Below, one piece after another: positions 50,665-61,439 of a DNA stretch of 64,000 nt. Positions within the stretch are counted from its first letter, which is position 1. Each line of letters opens with the position of its first letter. The notes beneath the pieces were generated by a model. The model ran no database searches, had not been told where the DNA came from, and saw only the letters and a program-made list of their open reading frames with translations. The position numbers were made by a program, and so were the translations under genes. Where the stretch lies: contig NC_080562.1 of the NCBI RefSeq assembly GCF_030253575.1, forward strand, positions 30,831,852 to 30,895,851, written 5' to 3'. This DNA comes from Rhododendron vialii (taxonomy: Eukaryota; Streptophyta; Magnoliopsida; Ericales; Ericaceae).

Positions 50665-50935
50665 TTTACCAAATATCTATCGACCCAAGATCAAATCTTG
50701 GTTTTAAAAACAAAAAGGAACAGTACCTAACCATCCAATTTTTAAGAACAAGTAAAAAAATTACCAGATATCTATCGACCCAAGATCAAATCTTGGTTTT
50801 AAAAACAAAAAGGAACAGTGCCTAACCATCCATTTTTTAAGAACAAATAAAAAAATTACCAGATATCTATCAACCCTAGATCAAATCTTGGTTTTAAAAC
50901 AAAAAGGGACAGCCTAACCATCCATTTTCATTAGT
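50665..50935. repeat. Three-copy tandem repeat, about 95 bp
   Basis: The unit TATCTATCGACCCAAGATCA plus AATCTTGGTTTTAAAAAC and CTAACCATCCA starts near 50675, 50768 and 50864. Copies 1 and 2 are almost identical; copy 3 is shorter and more diverged. Confidence 0.9.
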
Positions 50936-51228
50936 TCCACTTTGACTGTCAATGTTTGATGGGACTTAACTTGAATAAATAATTTGCTCATCGCACTTTA
51001 TCAGATCAAATACAAAATAGCACCATATCAAATATTTGATAACATGTACGTCGTCTTCTCCGCAATGGTCATTACATACGCATATATGCTGCTTTTTCTT
51101 TTAATTTACACATAGAGTAATCACAATAATAGCAGTCCTTTTACAAAAATACCCATCAAACCCATGAGCCCAAGGAGCCTAATTTGAATAAATAATTTGC
51201 TCAACACGCTTTATCGGATCAAATTCAA

Positions 51229-51552
51229 GGGCGCTGCTATTCGTAGCCCTTTATTTTCTCTCATAGCCCGTTAAAAATTTTCAATTATACTCGACAGTTA
51301 GTTACCGAAATTAAGATATATTTTCAGCATCCAATTACCGAAATATAATATTTTTTTCAACAGCTATTTACCGAAAATGTATGTTCGGTAGTTGTTTACC
51401 GAAAGTTAAACATATTTTCGACATGTAGTTACCGAAATATAATCTTATTTTCAACAGCTATTTACCGAAATGTTATGTATGATTTTCAACAACCATTTAC
51501 CAAAATGTAGTGGACTATGAGAGAAAATAAAGGGTTGCGAATAACAGCGGCC
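51229..51552. mobile_element. 324-bp MITE with 8-bp target duplication and internal repeats
   Basis: Ends GGGCGCTGCTATTCG and CGAATAACAGCGGCC are the tips of about 40-bp inverted repeats that share CCCTTTATTTTCTCTCATAG. AAATTCAA flanks both sides (51221-51228, 51553-51560). The interior holds five or six variants of a unit with TTTACCGAAA and TTTTCAACA. The TSD length suggests hAT, or Mutator if a ninth base is counted. Confidence 0.85.
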
Positions 51553-52025
51553 AAATTCAAAGAAGCACCATATCTTATTTGACAACATGTACAATGTCTT
51601 CGATCTCCACGACTGTCATTATTACACATCTACATGCTCCTTTTCCTTCTACTTCACACACAAGTACTAGCAATAACAATGATCCTTTTACACAACTCCC
51701 CATCAAACCCATGCACCCAAGGAGTCTAAAACTCTCCCGAGACTTCATTCTACTGAAGTGTCTTTGCGCCAGCCACATACCATCGGACCAACATTTCATT
51801 GGTCCCAACAAACTTATTCCACAACCTAGATTATTCACAAGAGAAATAACACAAGGCCAGGTTGTACATAAATAAACGTCGAAATCTCCCCCGTCCTTCT
51901 GCCTCAAGTTCCTTCTCTACTGCACCATCAGCTGTTGAACACTGATTCTGCGGGGGAGAAGAAATTTGAAACAAAAGGATGGGATAGATTACGGACAGAG
52001 GACCCTGTGCCACGAACGAACCTCC

Positions 52026-55000
52026 TTAGGCTTCCTTTTCATCACGGTCGGTGTAGCTTCCAAATGCATAGAGTAGGAGACGAAAAGAAAAGTATGACAG
52101 TCGGCGACAGATACCGCAGTTGGATGAACCCAAAAAGCAGAGGGGCACAAAGAGTAATGCGAGCACGATAAGAACGTTGGTGCCCATGACCAGGATAATA
52201 TTTCCAAGCCAATGGAGTTTGCTCACCACAAGGTAGACACCAGCCATGAAAGCTATGGACATCATGGCAAGTGCAATACCGAGAAGTGGCACCGCCAATT
52301 TCAAGGCAACACGCATCGAACTGAGGTCACCCAACTGTGCCCATATGAGTGTGACAGTGACTATGATGGAGCTGTACATAGCTACGGTATCGCAAATCAC
52401 GAATTCCTGAAACTTCACTTTTGCTAGCATGGTTGCCATGCCTTGGTCCGGGTTGGAATTGTTGTAGCCACCAGGGACAGTGAAACCAGCGGTGAAAGTT
52501 ACAGCTGCGACTAGTGTTGCCACCAGTAGAACAACATTGACCTTGTCCTTGTAATTTTCTAGCTCGGAATTTTGCCCAGCACTTGAGGGTTTTTTAGTTT
52601 TGGAAACATTTGCGTGTGGAGATCGCGGAGCACCAGCTACTCTCAGGGCCATCCAGGTCAGCCGCTGCACAGTATAAAGTGTAATTTTCTACGTAGCAAT
52701 CTTACATCCACAAAAACCAAATACAAAAAAGAGCAAATAACAGTCACCACGCACTATCCCTGTTAGGGGTGGCTCAAGGGAATTGGAGGTCGACAATCCA
52801 AGATAGGCCATTTCACATTCGATCAAATTTGTTGTATAACTCCAAATCGAAGTCATTTTTCTAGCTTTCTGAGATGCAAGATTATTAGACACTATGAGAT
52901 CATTAGGCCCTATGAGATCGTTAAGCTCCTTTGCAAGGACTTACCATCTTTGTTGACTTTGAAATGTTTCTGCTGTTTTGGGACCTGTTTTCTAATTGGG
53001 TACCTTTTTGCCATGTGTCAGTTATAACATAAATCAAATCTATGCAAATTTGGGAGCCATTCAAAATTTGGCCTAGAAAGGAAAATCTTTATTTGCTTTC
53101 CTATAGACCAAAGCTCATTAAGGTGTTCTGGGCATTTGTAATATTTTCAGCATACTTGCATATAGAACATACCTTTCGAAATGATGCCATTCTTTCCATA
53201 TATTCCTCAGCAATGTCCAGCGCTGTTAACCCGTCGTCGTTTCCAAGCTCTAGGATGACTCTCTCATCCCCTGTTAGAGCCCTAACAATCCTCGGATGCC
53301 CACAAATGGTGGCGACATGTAAAGGCGTGTTTCCTTCATCATCCTTCTCATTTAACAGTTTCTCCAGCTCAGGCATTTTGAGCATAGAACTAACTGTTTT
53401 GTCATTTCCACTCTTGGCTGCGACATGAAAGATATTCTGACCTTGTAAAGTGAGCAGTTCCCTTGAATCAGGGCAGTGCTGGAGCATCCCTTGGATTATG
53501 TCGACATGGCCTTTGCTCGTTGCTGTGTGAACAGGAAAGAGACCGTATTTGTCCCTTTGGTAAGCGGCAGCGCAAAAATTGTTTAGCAAGAACTTGACCC
53601 CTTCAAGAAAACCTATAGATGCAGAAAAGTGAAGTGCATTTCTCCCCTCCTCATCACATCTCAAGTGGAAGGAGGACTGGTCCTTTTCCCACAATACCCT
53701 TAGGACATCTGAGTATTGTTCTCAAAGAAAGCTAGTGTTAGGACTTCAGACTAACAACAAAAATGTTTTCAATGAAGGCGAAGCCAAGGATGTAAATTCG
53801 AAACCATTTCAGAGGGAAAAAGACAGATCTCCAGTTAGCAAATAGGACAAGAATTGCAAAATCCAACTCAAGTATGCATAGAATATTTTGCATCGCGTGA
53901 CCATCCTTGTTGATGTGTGTTATCATTTCTGGAAAAAGGGATAATTGTGTTTGATGCTTTAAAACTTCTTACTCAAGGTTGGTACGGGACCACCATTTGT
54001 CCATTTCTACAAGCTATATTTCAAAATACTAGCTTACTTGACCTGTCTTCTTCACTTAGAGTGACTTCGATGTAGTGATGTAAGCACATACGTACAACGC
54101 TAAAATCAGGTAGGGGACAAACCAATGCAAGGGGATGAACCCAAGTCCAATTTACAGATACGTATGCAAGGAATTTGCTCCACCTAATGTAGATGGAATA
54201 TGGACTATCAGAGAGACAAAATTGGTAGATGATTAAAAGGATGAGTATTTTCCATTAGCAGCTGAAATAAACAAAGGCGACCGAGTCAACTTTCTGTGTA
54301 TTCTTTTTCCAAATGACTTTCTGAGTATTCTCAGATAGGATGTAAAAAGTTACCCTGAAAAGTGACAACGCAAATGCATTAGTTGGTTTTTCTCGCTTAC
54401 AAGTGTGGCACAAAATAAAAATGATATCAGCTCCTAATCAAAATCTAGCATGAGAATATGAAGGTTTTTCCGAGTAACATTTTTTTTTCCTCTTTGTTAT
54501 CTCATATCGTGAATTTATTCCCAAACAGGATAATTAACTACCCTATCACCTGGGTCAAAAAGAGCATTACTACTATATTACAACCTCTAAAAAGATGTCC
54601 AAAATGGAAAAAAGATGAAAAGAGAACAAAATTATATTCCATAAAACACACACAGTGGCGGAGCCAGAATTTCGATTTAAGAGGGGCCGAAGAAAGACTC
54701 AAATTTTCATTCGAAAAAGTAGTTTTTATACTAATTTTATTTTGTGTTTTGGACTTTTCGTATAATACACATGCAGATTATTTTGGGTCAATATGTATGT
54801 GAAGTTGTTTTGTTTTTTCTTCAAGTAACTAAATACAAGTACTTATTACTTATCTATGAAAGTAATTCTCAGAATTTCAGAAGTCGATGTAAATTTATTT
54901 GAATTTAACATAGATTAAATCATATATTAAAAAATACTAATATAATGATTATACCAAAATTCTATATCATATTAATTTCTAAAAAGTGGGGGGGGGGGGA

Positions 55001-55731
55001 CTGGCCCCACAACAGCTCCGCCCCTGCACACACATATAGAGAAGGATGGAGCATTTCATGTAGAATTAGTTACCTATGTTCTTTCCAAGGATAGCAGCAT
55101 GAACTGCTGACTTGTTTCTGAAACTCCCTTCGACACTACAATTCCCAACAGGATTATCCATAAGCAGCTTAACAAGGTCAACATAACCAGCTTCTGCTGC
55201 CAGATACAGCACAGACTTCCCTTCCTTATTAACCGAATACCATGCGCTTGGATTCTTATTGATAAGAATCCAAGCCACCTTCGGATGACGATGCCCTAAA
55301 GCCTCATGCAATGCAGTATTACCCTCTTCATTCACCAATTCCAAAGCACCTTCTCTCCAATCACAATTGATCAGTAGCGTGACAAGCAACGAGTCACCTG
55401 CTCTTGCTGCGATGTGAAGTGGAGTGTCGCCTTTAGAGTTTTTTTCAGCAACATAGAATGGTAAGTCCTTGCAAAGGAGCTTAACGATCTCATAGTGTCT
55501 AGAGCCTGTTGCAATATGAAGAACTGTGTTTTTCTGAGGACCTAGTTGGACACAGCCGGCTGATGAGTAATATTGCCTATCTAGTGTGCCATTTTCCATC
55601 GCTTTTATGAATTCAAGAATATCACCTTCTGTAGTTGCTCTGTACAGTTCGGGGTCCATGGACTCTGCCGTCCCATAGCTCTCCTCTTCCTCTCGCTCCT
55701 CCAACAAAGCTGGATTTTTGGGTACCGACAT
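52026..55731 (-). CDS. ACD6-like ankyrin-repeat/PGG membrane protein, copy 1
   Basis: Three exons: 55731-55074, 53708-53173 and 52664-52026, with a phase-1 first junction (ATAG + ATGTC gives NIDVLRVLW) and a phase-0 second one (FRK/RLTWMAL); 610 residues. It has about nine ankyrin repeats (for example KGDTPLHIAARAGDSLLVTL and EGNTALHEALGHRHPKVAWI), then a PGG domain with TVPGGY at 461-466 and four membrane helices to the C-terminus. The family (Arabidopsis ACD6 and relatives) are plasma-membrane or ER proteins that promote salicylic-acid-dependent defence and cell death. Closely related copies often differ between strains. A second copy begins at 63522. The exact orthologue is not assignable. 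Confidence 0.92.
53738..55073 (-). other. Intron 1 of the ACD6-like gene
   Basis: Part of a 1,365-bp intron (55073-53709). It holds the GTGGCGGAGCC-type element listed next. The 62-codon open frame at 53738-53926 has no family resemblance and is probably accidental. Confidence 0.6.
54652..55027. mobile_element. Non-autonomous element with GTGGCGGAGCC end
   Basis: The left end AGTGGCGGAGCCAGAATTT and right end CAGCTCCGCCCCTGC are imperfect inverted repeats, with an ACACAC-like word on both sides that may be the target duplication. Elements starting GTGGCGGAGCCAG are widespread in plant genomes. It includes a G11 run at 54989-54999. It sits in the ACD6-like intron. Confidence 0.6.
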
Positions 55732-55776
55732 TTCTCAATGACTCGCTTCTCTCAGTCTCACAGTTGCGTTGCAATC

Positions 55777-55784
55777 TATATATA
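55777..55784 (-). promoter_or_regulatory. TATA box of ACD6-like copy 1
   Basis: TATATATA on the minus strand, 46 bases upstream of the ATG, after a T6 run. It implies a very short 5' UTR of about 15-20 bases. Confidence 0.5.
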
Positions 55785-55799
55785 AAAAAGACTCTCATG

Positions 55800-56754
55800 C
55801 ATGTCTTTTTACGCCAATTTTGCTATCAGTGACTAGATTGCTTGCCCCATTCAATTTATATATTCTCTTTAAACAAATGTACTTTTCTTATTTTTCTAGT
55901 CTTATGTATGGGCTCAACTACCTTTGCTGGTCTTTTAAAATGTAAAATTACGTTGAATCTTGAATATGAGTCCAAATGCCAAGAAAGCATGTTGGAAAAG
56001 TTTTGGACTACAGAAGGAAACTATGACAAGCAATGTACCTGTTGGCCTCTTTAATAGAACTAAGGCAATAATCTTGACAACTACTACATGGGAAAAATCC
56101 AGGATCCTTCATGAACCTCTCAAGTTCTATGGAGACAATATTTTTTGAAGGTTATACCATAAAAAAGTATCAAGACAAGAATATACTTAAGAGTATCCAT
56201 TACTAAGAGACATCTAAACTAATGTGCTTGTCTTTTAGCTACTAAAACTAATCTGTTTGATGAAAGAAATGACATAGTCAACTGAGGCGTCCACGGCCTT
56301 TTCGGGTTACCTGGGGGCGGCTGGAACAGCATAAAAGTAAGCATGCATTTTCCTATGTTATGAAAGCAGAGTTATCTTTTGTTAATACACAAACAAGACA
56401 TGTTCCTTGATGCTTCCCCTTCCACTGAAACAATGAAAAGGATTTTTTAATATCAAATTTTTACATCATATTCAATTCTGTTCTTTTGTGGCCCTTAAAG
56501 ATCGCACATGGTTGGTGAACCAGTTGCTTTGACACTCTACGCTATTTCTATTACCAAAAAGGCTAAACTGAGCCTTCAAATAGCCTTTCTGTGGAGTTAT
56601 TTGAGTTAGAGAAGGGATCTTCTAAAGATTCCATTTACACAGAGATATCTTAATCCTAGCACCTCTGAAAAAAGAAAAATGCCAACTCCGTGTGAAAAGG
56701 AGGTGAAATCAAATTTTAAGATAAAAGATGTGATCATCGCCTTCACAAATGAAA
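55800..56754. other. Upstream region of ACD6-like copy 1
   Basis: No gene. It ends where similarity to the CPBP gene (46935 onwards) begins, so it spans the junction of the block duplication. Confidence 0.5.
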
Positions 56755-57679
56755 GAAAGTCCCATTAATCATCACCTTCACAAATGCTTCGTTCTCAAGT
56801 ATCTATCTGACAAACAGCTCGGAGGGTGGTTGAGCTTAGTGCTGACCGCCAATTAGGAAATGATTCAAGACTAAATTCAATATGATCTACATTTTCCACC
56901 TCAAACAGGACTCCAGACTTCGAGTTGATAGTGGGAATTCAATTGAAGTGCTGAGAGGGGTTGAGCTTTTAGTTTTCTACTATTCACTGCACGTATCGAC
57001 CAAATGCTACTAATGACAAATCATCATGATAATGGATAACTTGCTCACCTCAGTCTGTGGATCAAGAATTGGTTGATGCATCAACCACAGCCTACTCTCC
57101 AAAACTGAGCGGGGCATGGAAACTTAACAAGTAAAAAGCCAATGTGCTCCATACACTCCCACTGTCCCATGGAATATACGACCCCAACACCGAAAAGTCC
57201 TGTTAACCACATCAAACAGAACCCTCATTCCATATTTGATGAAAAAGTACCCTTCAAAGAAACGTGCTAAAAATAGAGAAAAACAGCGTTACAAAAAAAA
57301 ATAAAAATGTCTGTGAGTGTTTAGTTATATTGGAAGGGGGGACTGACTCTTTCAGTATAGAGTTGAATTCATTTGTTTTCTTTCCCTTCTCATTACTGAA
57401 AGGGCCTGTAACAGTGTAAGAATTATTTTTAGTCTTGTGTTCATTCCAAAGAACACAAAATATACAAAACAAGCAAATTAGAAACACAAAATAGCACTCT
57501 CCCTAAATGTATTTGATGTTTCATTCATATCATCTATCTAGGATAGTTGAACAAAATGAATGAAAGAAAATCAAAATCCTGCGAGGGATTTTAAACCAAC
57601 CACTGGGATTCATATGAGACATAGTCGGTTATCGGACTAACAGCCCATTTTGATTGAATGATCTGGTAAGAAAAGCAAA

Positions 57680-58112
57680 TGACGCGGCGGAATTCACGAG
57701 AGACTAGTTAGCGTACTAGTCCAAACGAGATAAACAACTCGTCGCAACGAGCAATTCTTGCGCACAAGAAAGAAAGAGAAAATCTCTGAATATTATTGAT
57801 AAAAGTTATAAAAGTTTTAATAATTGAATAGGTTACAGCCCTTTTTATAAGACTCTAACCCTAGAAATCCTACTGTAAAAGAAATAATAAATCATGCCAA
57901 AACAAGCGGCATTAAATAAAAGATATTTCCTAATTAATTAAAATAAAATCCTAATTCTTGTAGACCAAGAATCCTAATAAAGGCAGAAATCAAAATCAAA
58001 CTGAATACGGAAAGTTAATAATTCTAACCTAAATGAAAATATTCCTAGCTAAAATCTTATTCTAAAACAATAAAAATAAAATACAAAAACTCTCCATTTT
58101 TGTCCTACATCA
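57680..58112 (-). repeat. 3' LTR of the gag-only element
   Basis: 433 bp, TG...CA on the minus strand. The last 64 bases on the right side also encode the C-terminus and stop of the gag ORF. Confidence 0.95.
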
Positions 58113-59503
58113 GTCTCCTTTTCTTCAAAAGAACTCGTCATCGAGTTCTCATTAGAAACTTGCCATCTGCCTTTCCAAATAAATAAATATTTGGAATACT
58201 TCAACTTCTCGCTCGTCTTCCAATAAAAGTACACTCGCCAAGATAGTTTTTTTGCACACTTCAATTGATTGACAATTTTCACAATACGAGAATTGAGTGA
58301 AAACTCAAACTGCTCCAACCCAAGAAAATCAATAAATTGAACGTCATGCAGAAATTCCAATTTCTCTTTATGTTGATCCATAGCAGAATTAATTGGTACA
58401 TCATGTATGAATGATGTAGCATTAAGAGATCTTGTACCAAATTCACCATTGGGACCACTCATACTTCCGTGTGGCTCACAAGGCTCAATATTAGGGAAGA
58501 CATCATCATGTCGAGAAATTATAGGTCCTGATTTATGACTTTCCTCTTCCTTTGGTTCTCGTACTTGATACAATGTTGCGATATTTTCATCCTTGCTTGC
58601 AATTACCTCATTGGTTGCACCTCCATCTAAATCCAACCGATGTTCGAGCATAGGGGCACTCAAACATTCCTCTTTGCCACCAACTTCTTCATCACCAGCT
58701 TCTTCTTCGTCACCAAGTTCAATCCGATCTCCCTCCTCTTTTGCAACTTCTTCAACATCTTTGACAATAATGGTTATATTCTGTTGCTTTGGCCCATATT
58801 TTTCCTTCAGTAATTCCTCATAGTTCCAGGGCAAAAATCTCTCCACCAAAAGTTTTTTAATTCTCGACCATGCATGAATTCGACGCTTGCCCAATCGATC
58901 TCTTGACGATTGTAATTTTAACCACCATTGTAGCGCCAGGCCCGTAAGCTTCAATAATAAAAACCTCCACCTTTGTTCAAAAGGAGTTTTCGTATACTCA
59001 AAAAAATCATCAATGTCCAATATCCAATCCAAACGATCTTCAAAAAATTCAAGACCACTAAATTTTGGCAACTTATTGTAATACCTGAAATTTGTTTGTC
59101 GCTTTATCGACTGATAATCATCATGGCCCTCGAATAACTCGCCTTCAAATTCATTCCTACTATCGTAGTGATAATAAGAATATCCTCCGGAGACGTTTTG
59201 GTGAATAGGTTGGTTGCGGGCAAATCCCTCAACGCGGTTCCTATTCTGGTTAAGAGGTTGGCGATGGGCAAATCCCAACGCGCGATCCTTCTCAACCCTT
59301 TCTGGCCTTTGGCGAATTTGTAGAGTCAACCCATGCAGTAAATCACGGATCTCTGCAAACTGAGTGCGAGTATCTTGACGGATTTCGGCTAACTGAGTGC
59401 TTCGATCCTGCATTTGTGTTCGGGTATCCTCCATCATTTTCCTTAGGTCAGCACGCCCACGACCAACGTCAATGGGTGTGTCTTCAACTTTGTTTGGTGA
59501 CAT
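58049..59503 (-). CDS. Gag-like protein of the LTR element
   Basis: 484 residues from the first ATG (MSPNKVEDTPIDVGRG). Residues 20-60 look like a coiled coil with a repeated DTRTQ. Residues 145-236 are a Retrotrans_gag domain: KLPKFSGLEFFEDRLDW, LTGLALQWWLKLQ, ...HAWSRIKKLLVERFLPWNYE. The C-terminal half is acidic and then loses resemblance to known Gag; there is no CCHC zinc knuckle. The frame crosses the polypurine tract and ends 64 bases inside the 3' LTR. It would form the virus-like particle in which a helper element's enzymes copy the RNA. The frame is intact over its whole length. Confidence 0.9.
   Translation of the reverse strand: MSPNKVEDTPIDVGRGRADLRKMMEDTRTQMQDRSTQLAEIRQDTRTQFAEIRDLLHGLTLQIRQRPERVEKDRALGFAHRQPLNQNRNRVEGFARNQPIHQNVSGGYSYYHYDSRNEFEGELFEGHDDYQSIKRQTNFRYYNKLPKFSGLEFFEDRLDWILDIDDFFEYTKTPFEQRWRFLLLKLTGLALQWWLKLQSSRDRLGKRRIHAWSRIKKLLVERFLPWNYEELLKEKYGPKQQNITIIVKDVEEVAKEEGDRIELGDEEEAGDEEVGGKEECLSAPMLEHRLDLDGGATNEVIASKDENIATLYQVREPKEEESHKSGPIISRHDDVFPNIEPCEPHGSMSGPNGEFGTRSLNATSFIHDVPINSAMDQHKEKLEFLHDVQFIDFLGLEQFEFSLNSRIVKIVNQLKCAKKLSWRVYFYWKTSEKLKYSKYLFIWKGRWQVSNENSMTSSFEEKETDVGQKWRVFVFYFYCFRIRF
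58113..58126 (-). other. Polypurine tract
   Basis: GAAGAAAAGGAGAC on the minus strand directly before the 3' LTR; the priming site for plus-strand DNA. Confidence 0.8.
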
Positions 59504-59521
59504 CGAACCAGGCAAAGCCTT

Positions 59522-59533
59522 GCTCTGATACCA
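59522..59533 (-). other. Primer-binding site (tRNA-iMet)
   Basis: TGGTATCAGAGC on the minus strand, 2 bases after the 5' LTR; the standard plant initiator-methionine primer site. Confidence 0.9.
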
Positions 59534-59535
59534 CT

Positions 59536-59968
59536 TGACGCGGCGGAATTCACGAGAGACTAGTTAGCGTACTAGTCCAAACGAGATAAACAACTCGTCG
59601 CAACGAGCAATTCTTGCGCACAAGAAAGAAAGAGAAAATCTCTGAATATTATTGATAAAAGTTATAAAAGTTTTAATAATTGAATAGGTTACAGCCCTTT
59701 TTATAAGACTCTAACCCTAGAAATCCTACTGTAAAAGAAATAATAAATCATGCCAAAACAAGCGGCATTAAATAAAAGATATTTCCTAATTAATTAAAAT
59801 AAAATCCTAATTCTTGTAGACCAAGAATCCTAATAAAGGCAGAAATCAAAATCAAACTGAATACGGAAAGTTAATAATTCTAACCTAAATGAAAATATTC
59901 CTAGCTAAAATCTTATTCTAAAACAATAAAAATAAAATACAAAAACTCTCCATTTTTGTCTTACATCA
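59536..59968 (-). repeat. 5' LTR of the gag-only element
   Basis: 433 bp, identical to the 3' LTR except TGTCTTACAT here for TGTCCTACAT there (plus-strand reading). Confidence 0.95.
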
Positions 59969-59991
59969 GTAAAGAAAGCTCATTTGGAGGA

Positions 59992-60068
59992 GCTTGGCAG
60001 TAGTGCCGAGTGGCCGATCCAGCCGTTCATCTTGGCATGGACCGGCCGCTCAGCACCACTGCCAAGCA
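59992..60068. repeat. GC-rich hairpin beside the LTR element
   Basis: GCTTGGCAGTAGTGCCGAGTGG pairs with its near-complement at 60040-60067. It may be the core of a small insertion (about 59980-60230) absent from the intact CPBP intron. Confidence 0.65.
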
Positions 60069-60759
60069 CCCCCGCTTGTCAGCATCTCCCATTCCCATTT
60101 TTTGGTGACCATGTGATGGTCATCATTTGCATTGGTAAAATGGGATCCACATGACAAATAGGGCGCATATTACTCATACTACATCAGCGACACACCACCA
60201 GATGGTAGGGTCACCAAATTATTAGTGTTGAAATTTCTAATCAAATCACACATTCATTTGGATAGATTGATTTGGTAAGAAAAACGATATTTTTTGATTG
60301 GTTCCTTTTCCTTTCTTTGATAAGATTTGGTAAGAAATGATTTCCCTTTCACATCACACACTTTCTCACCATCCGAAGGCACATTAAAGAATTTCAGACC
60401 CACAAAATAGGTTATGCTATAGCAGAGTAATTGGGGAATCAAAAGACGAGAACATAAAAAAAAGAAGAAAAAAAGGACAAGAAATTAAAAGAGGACAAGA
60501 TGGGTTTTGTTGTACCTCAAATACTCCTAGTATTATTTTAGCTGTTTCTTCCTCTTTGATGCAATAACAATTGATAGATATCTTGGGGCTTAAGAAGTCA
60601 CGAAGTGAGATAAGCATCTTCGTCACTCATCAGGGATACGCGAATTCGGTCGGAAGGCAGTGCGAAACTATGAACTGTTTGTCTTATTGGTACGAGTGGA
60701 GTATTATTTAGTAGCAGTATCTGTTAATTTTGGGAGGCAAGATCCGCTGTGCGACTGTG

Positions 60760-60900
60760 CCGAAAATTCTCGTGACTCGGTGCCCAGTGCCGAGGGTTTT
60801 CCGGCCATTGAATTTAAAAAGTAAAAAAAAAAAAATTATACAATTTAACGGCCAGAAAATCTCTCGGCACAGAGTCACAGAATTTTCCAGGATAAAAGGG
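60760..60900. mobile_element. Small inverted-repeat (MITE-like) sequence
   Basis: TCGTGACTCGGTGC...GTGCCGAGGGTTTTCCGGCC is mirrored by GGCCAGAAAATCTCTCGGCA...GAGTCACAGA around an A13 run at 60823-60835. Non-coding. Confidence 0.6.
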
Positions 60901-60935
60901 ATCGGACCCCAGTTTATCCATTTACCTGGTGCCAC

Positions 60936-61026
60936 GAACTTTCACGTAGTTTCACAGTTATACCCTTCACTTAAAATATTTTTCGAACTTTCACGTAGTT
61001 TCACAGTTATACCCTTCACTTAAATT
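60936..61026. repeat. Two-copy tandem repeat, about 48 bp
   Basis: CGAACTTTCACGTAGTTTCA plus CAGTTATACCCTTCACTTAAA is present twice with no difference over 41 bases. Confidence 0.9.
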
Positions 61027-61439
61027 TTTTTTTTTTATAACCGTATGTCCGAGTGAGCTCTTTGACTAATTCCGAAGAGCTTTTCCTCGCACTCTTTTCA
61101 GTTTTCACAATTCGATTCCCCCTTTTTTTTTCTCAATACAAACCGATTTCTCTCTCTTCCTCTCCTTTGCTTCTCTGGCTGTACTCTTAATTAAAACTAC
61201 TTCCTGGACGATCGTCGAGGAGATGGCTATTACTGTTCTCAGATGTGGATCGACCAGCCTCTTAATATACACTGCCAGCCAGTTTGTTTGAACATGTGTG
61301 GATGTTAAGTCGCACGTCCAACAAATAAAAAAAATGATTGAATTTTAATATGAAATTAAATTAATACAGAGTTTTGGGTATGTCATACCCCTCTTGTCTT
61401 TCAATTTTTGGAAATTAATACAAACCGGCATAGTAAACT

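Larger units (their letters stand above)
49975..51680. repeat. Reiterated 3' flank of the ACD6-like gene
   Basis: Words of the ACD6-like 3' flank (TTTGA(T/C)AACATGTAC, then TCGTCTTCTCC or close to it, then TACACAT.AGTA, CCCATCAAACCCATG and CCCAAGGAG) recur near 49985-50095, 50990-51180 and 51560-51730, and again at 63150-63260. They look like leftovers of earlier tandem copies whose coding parts are gone. Confidence 0.6.
57680..59968 (-). mobile_element. Complete gag-only LTR retrotransposon (TR-GAG-like), 2,289 bp
   Basis: Oriented on the minus strand. Two 433-bp LTRs (57680-58112 and 59536-59968) start TGATGTA and end CGCGTCA and differ by one base by eye. Internal parts in order: primer-binding site TGGTATCAGAGC (tRNA-iMet), a Gag-like ORF, then a polypurine tract. 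No protease, reverse transcriptase, RNase H or integrase fits in the 1.4-kb interior, so it depends on a partner. Flanks are GCAAA and GTAAA, a 5-bp target duplication with one change. Inserted in the intron of the CPBP pseudogene. The gag looks Ty3/gypsy-like. Confidence 0.93.
56755..60674 (-). pseudogene. Decayed tandem copy of the CPBP protease gene
   Basis: Similarity to 46935-48750 resumes here. Pseudo-exon 2 (57199-57049) matches the real exon (DFSVLGSYIPWDSGSVWST), but a TAG follows LSFGE and a net 8-base loss shifts the frame. Pseudo-exon 1 (60674-60516) keeps the GAG/GTACAAC donor and KEEETAK, but the start codon has become TTC, an early TGA follows, and 9 bases are inserted. Exons 3 and 4 are absent. 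The intron was later hit by a complete LTR element (57680-59968) and by a small hairpin sequence. Clearly non-functional. Confidence 0.9.
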
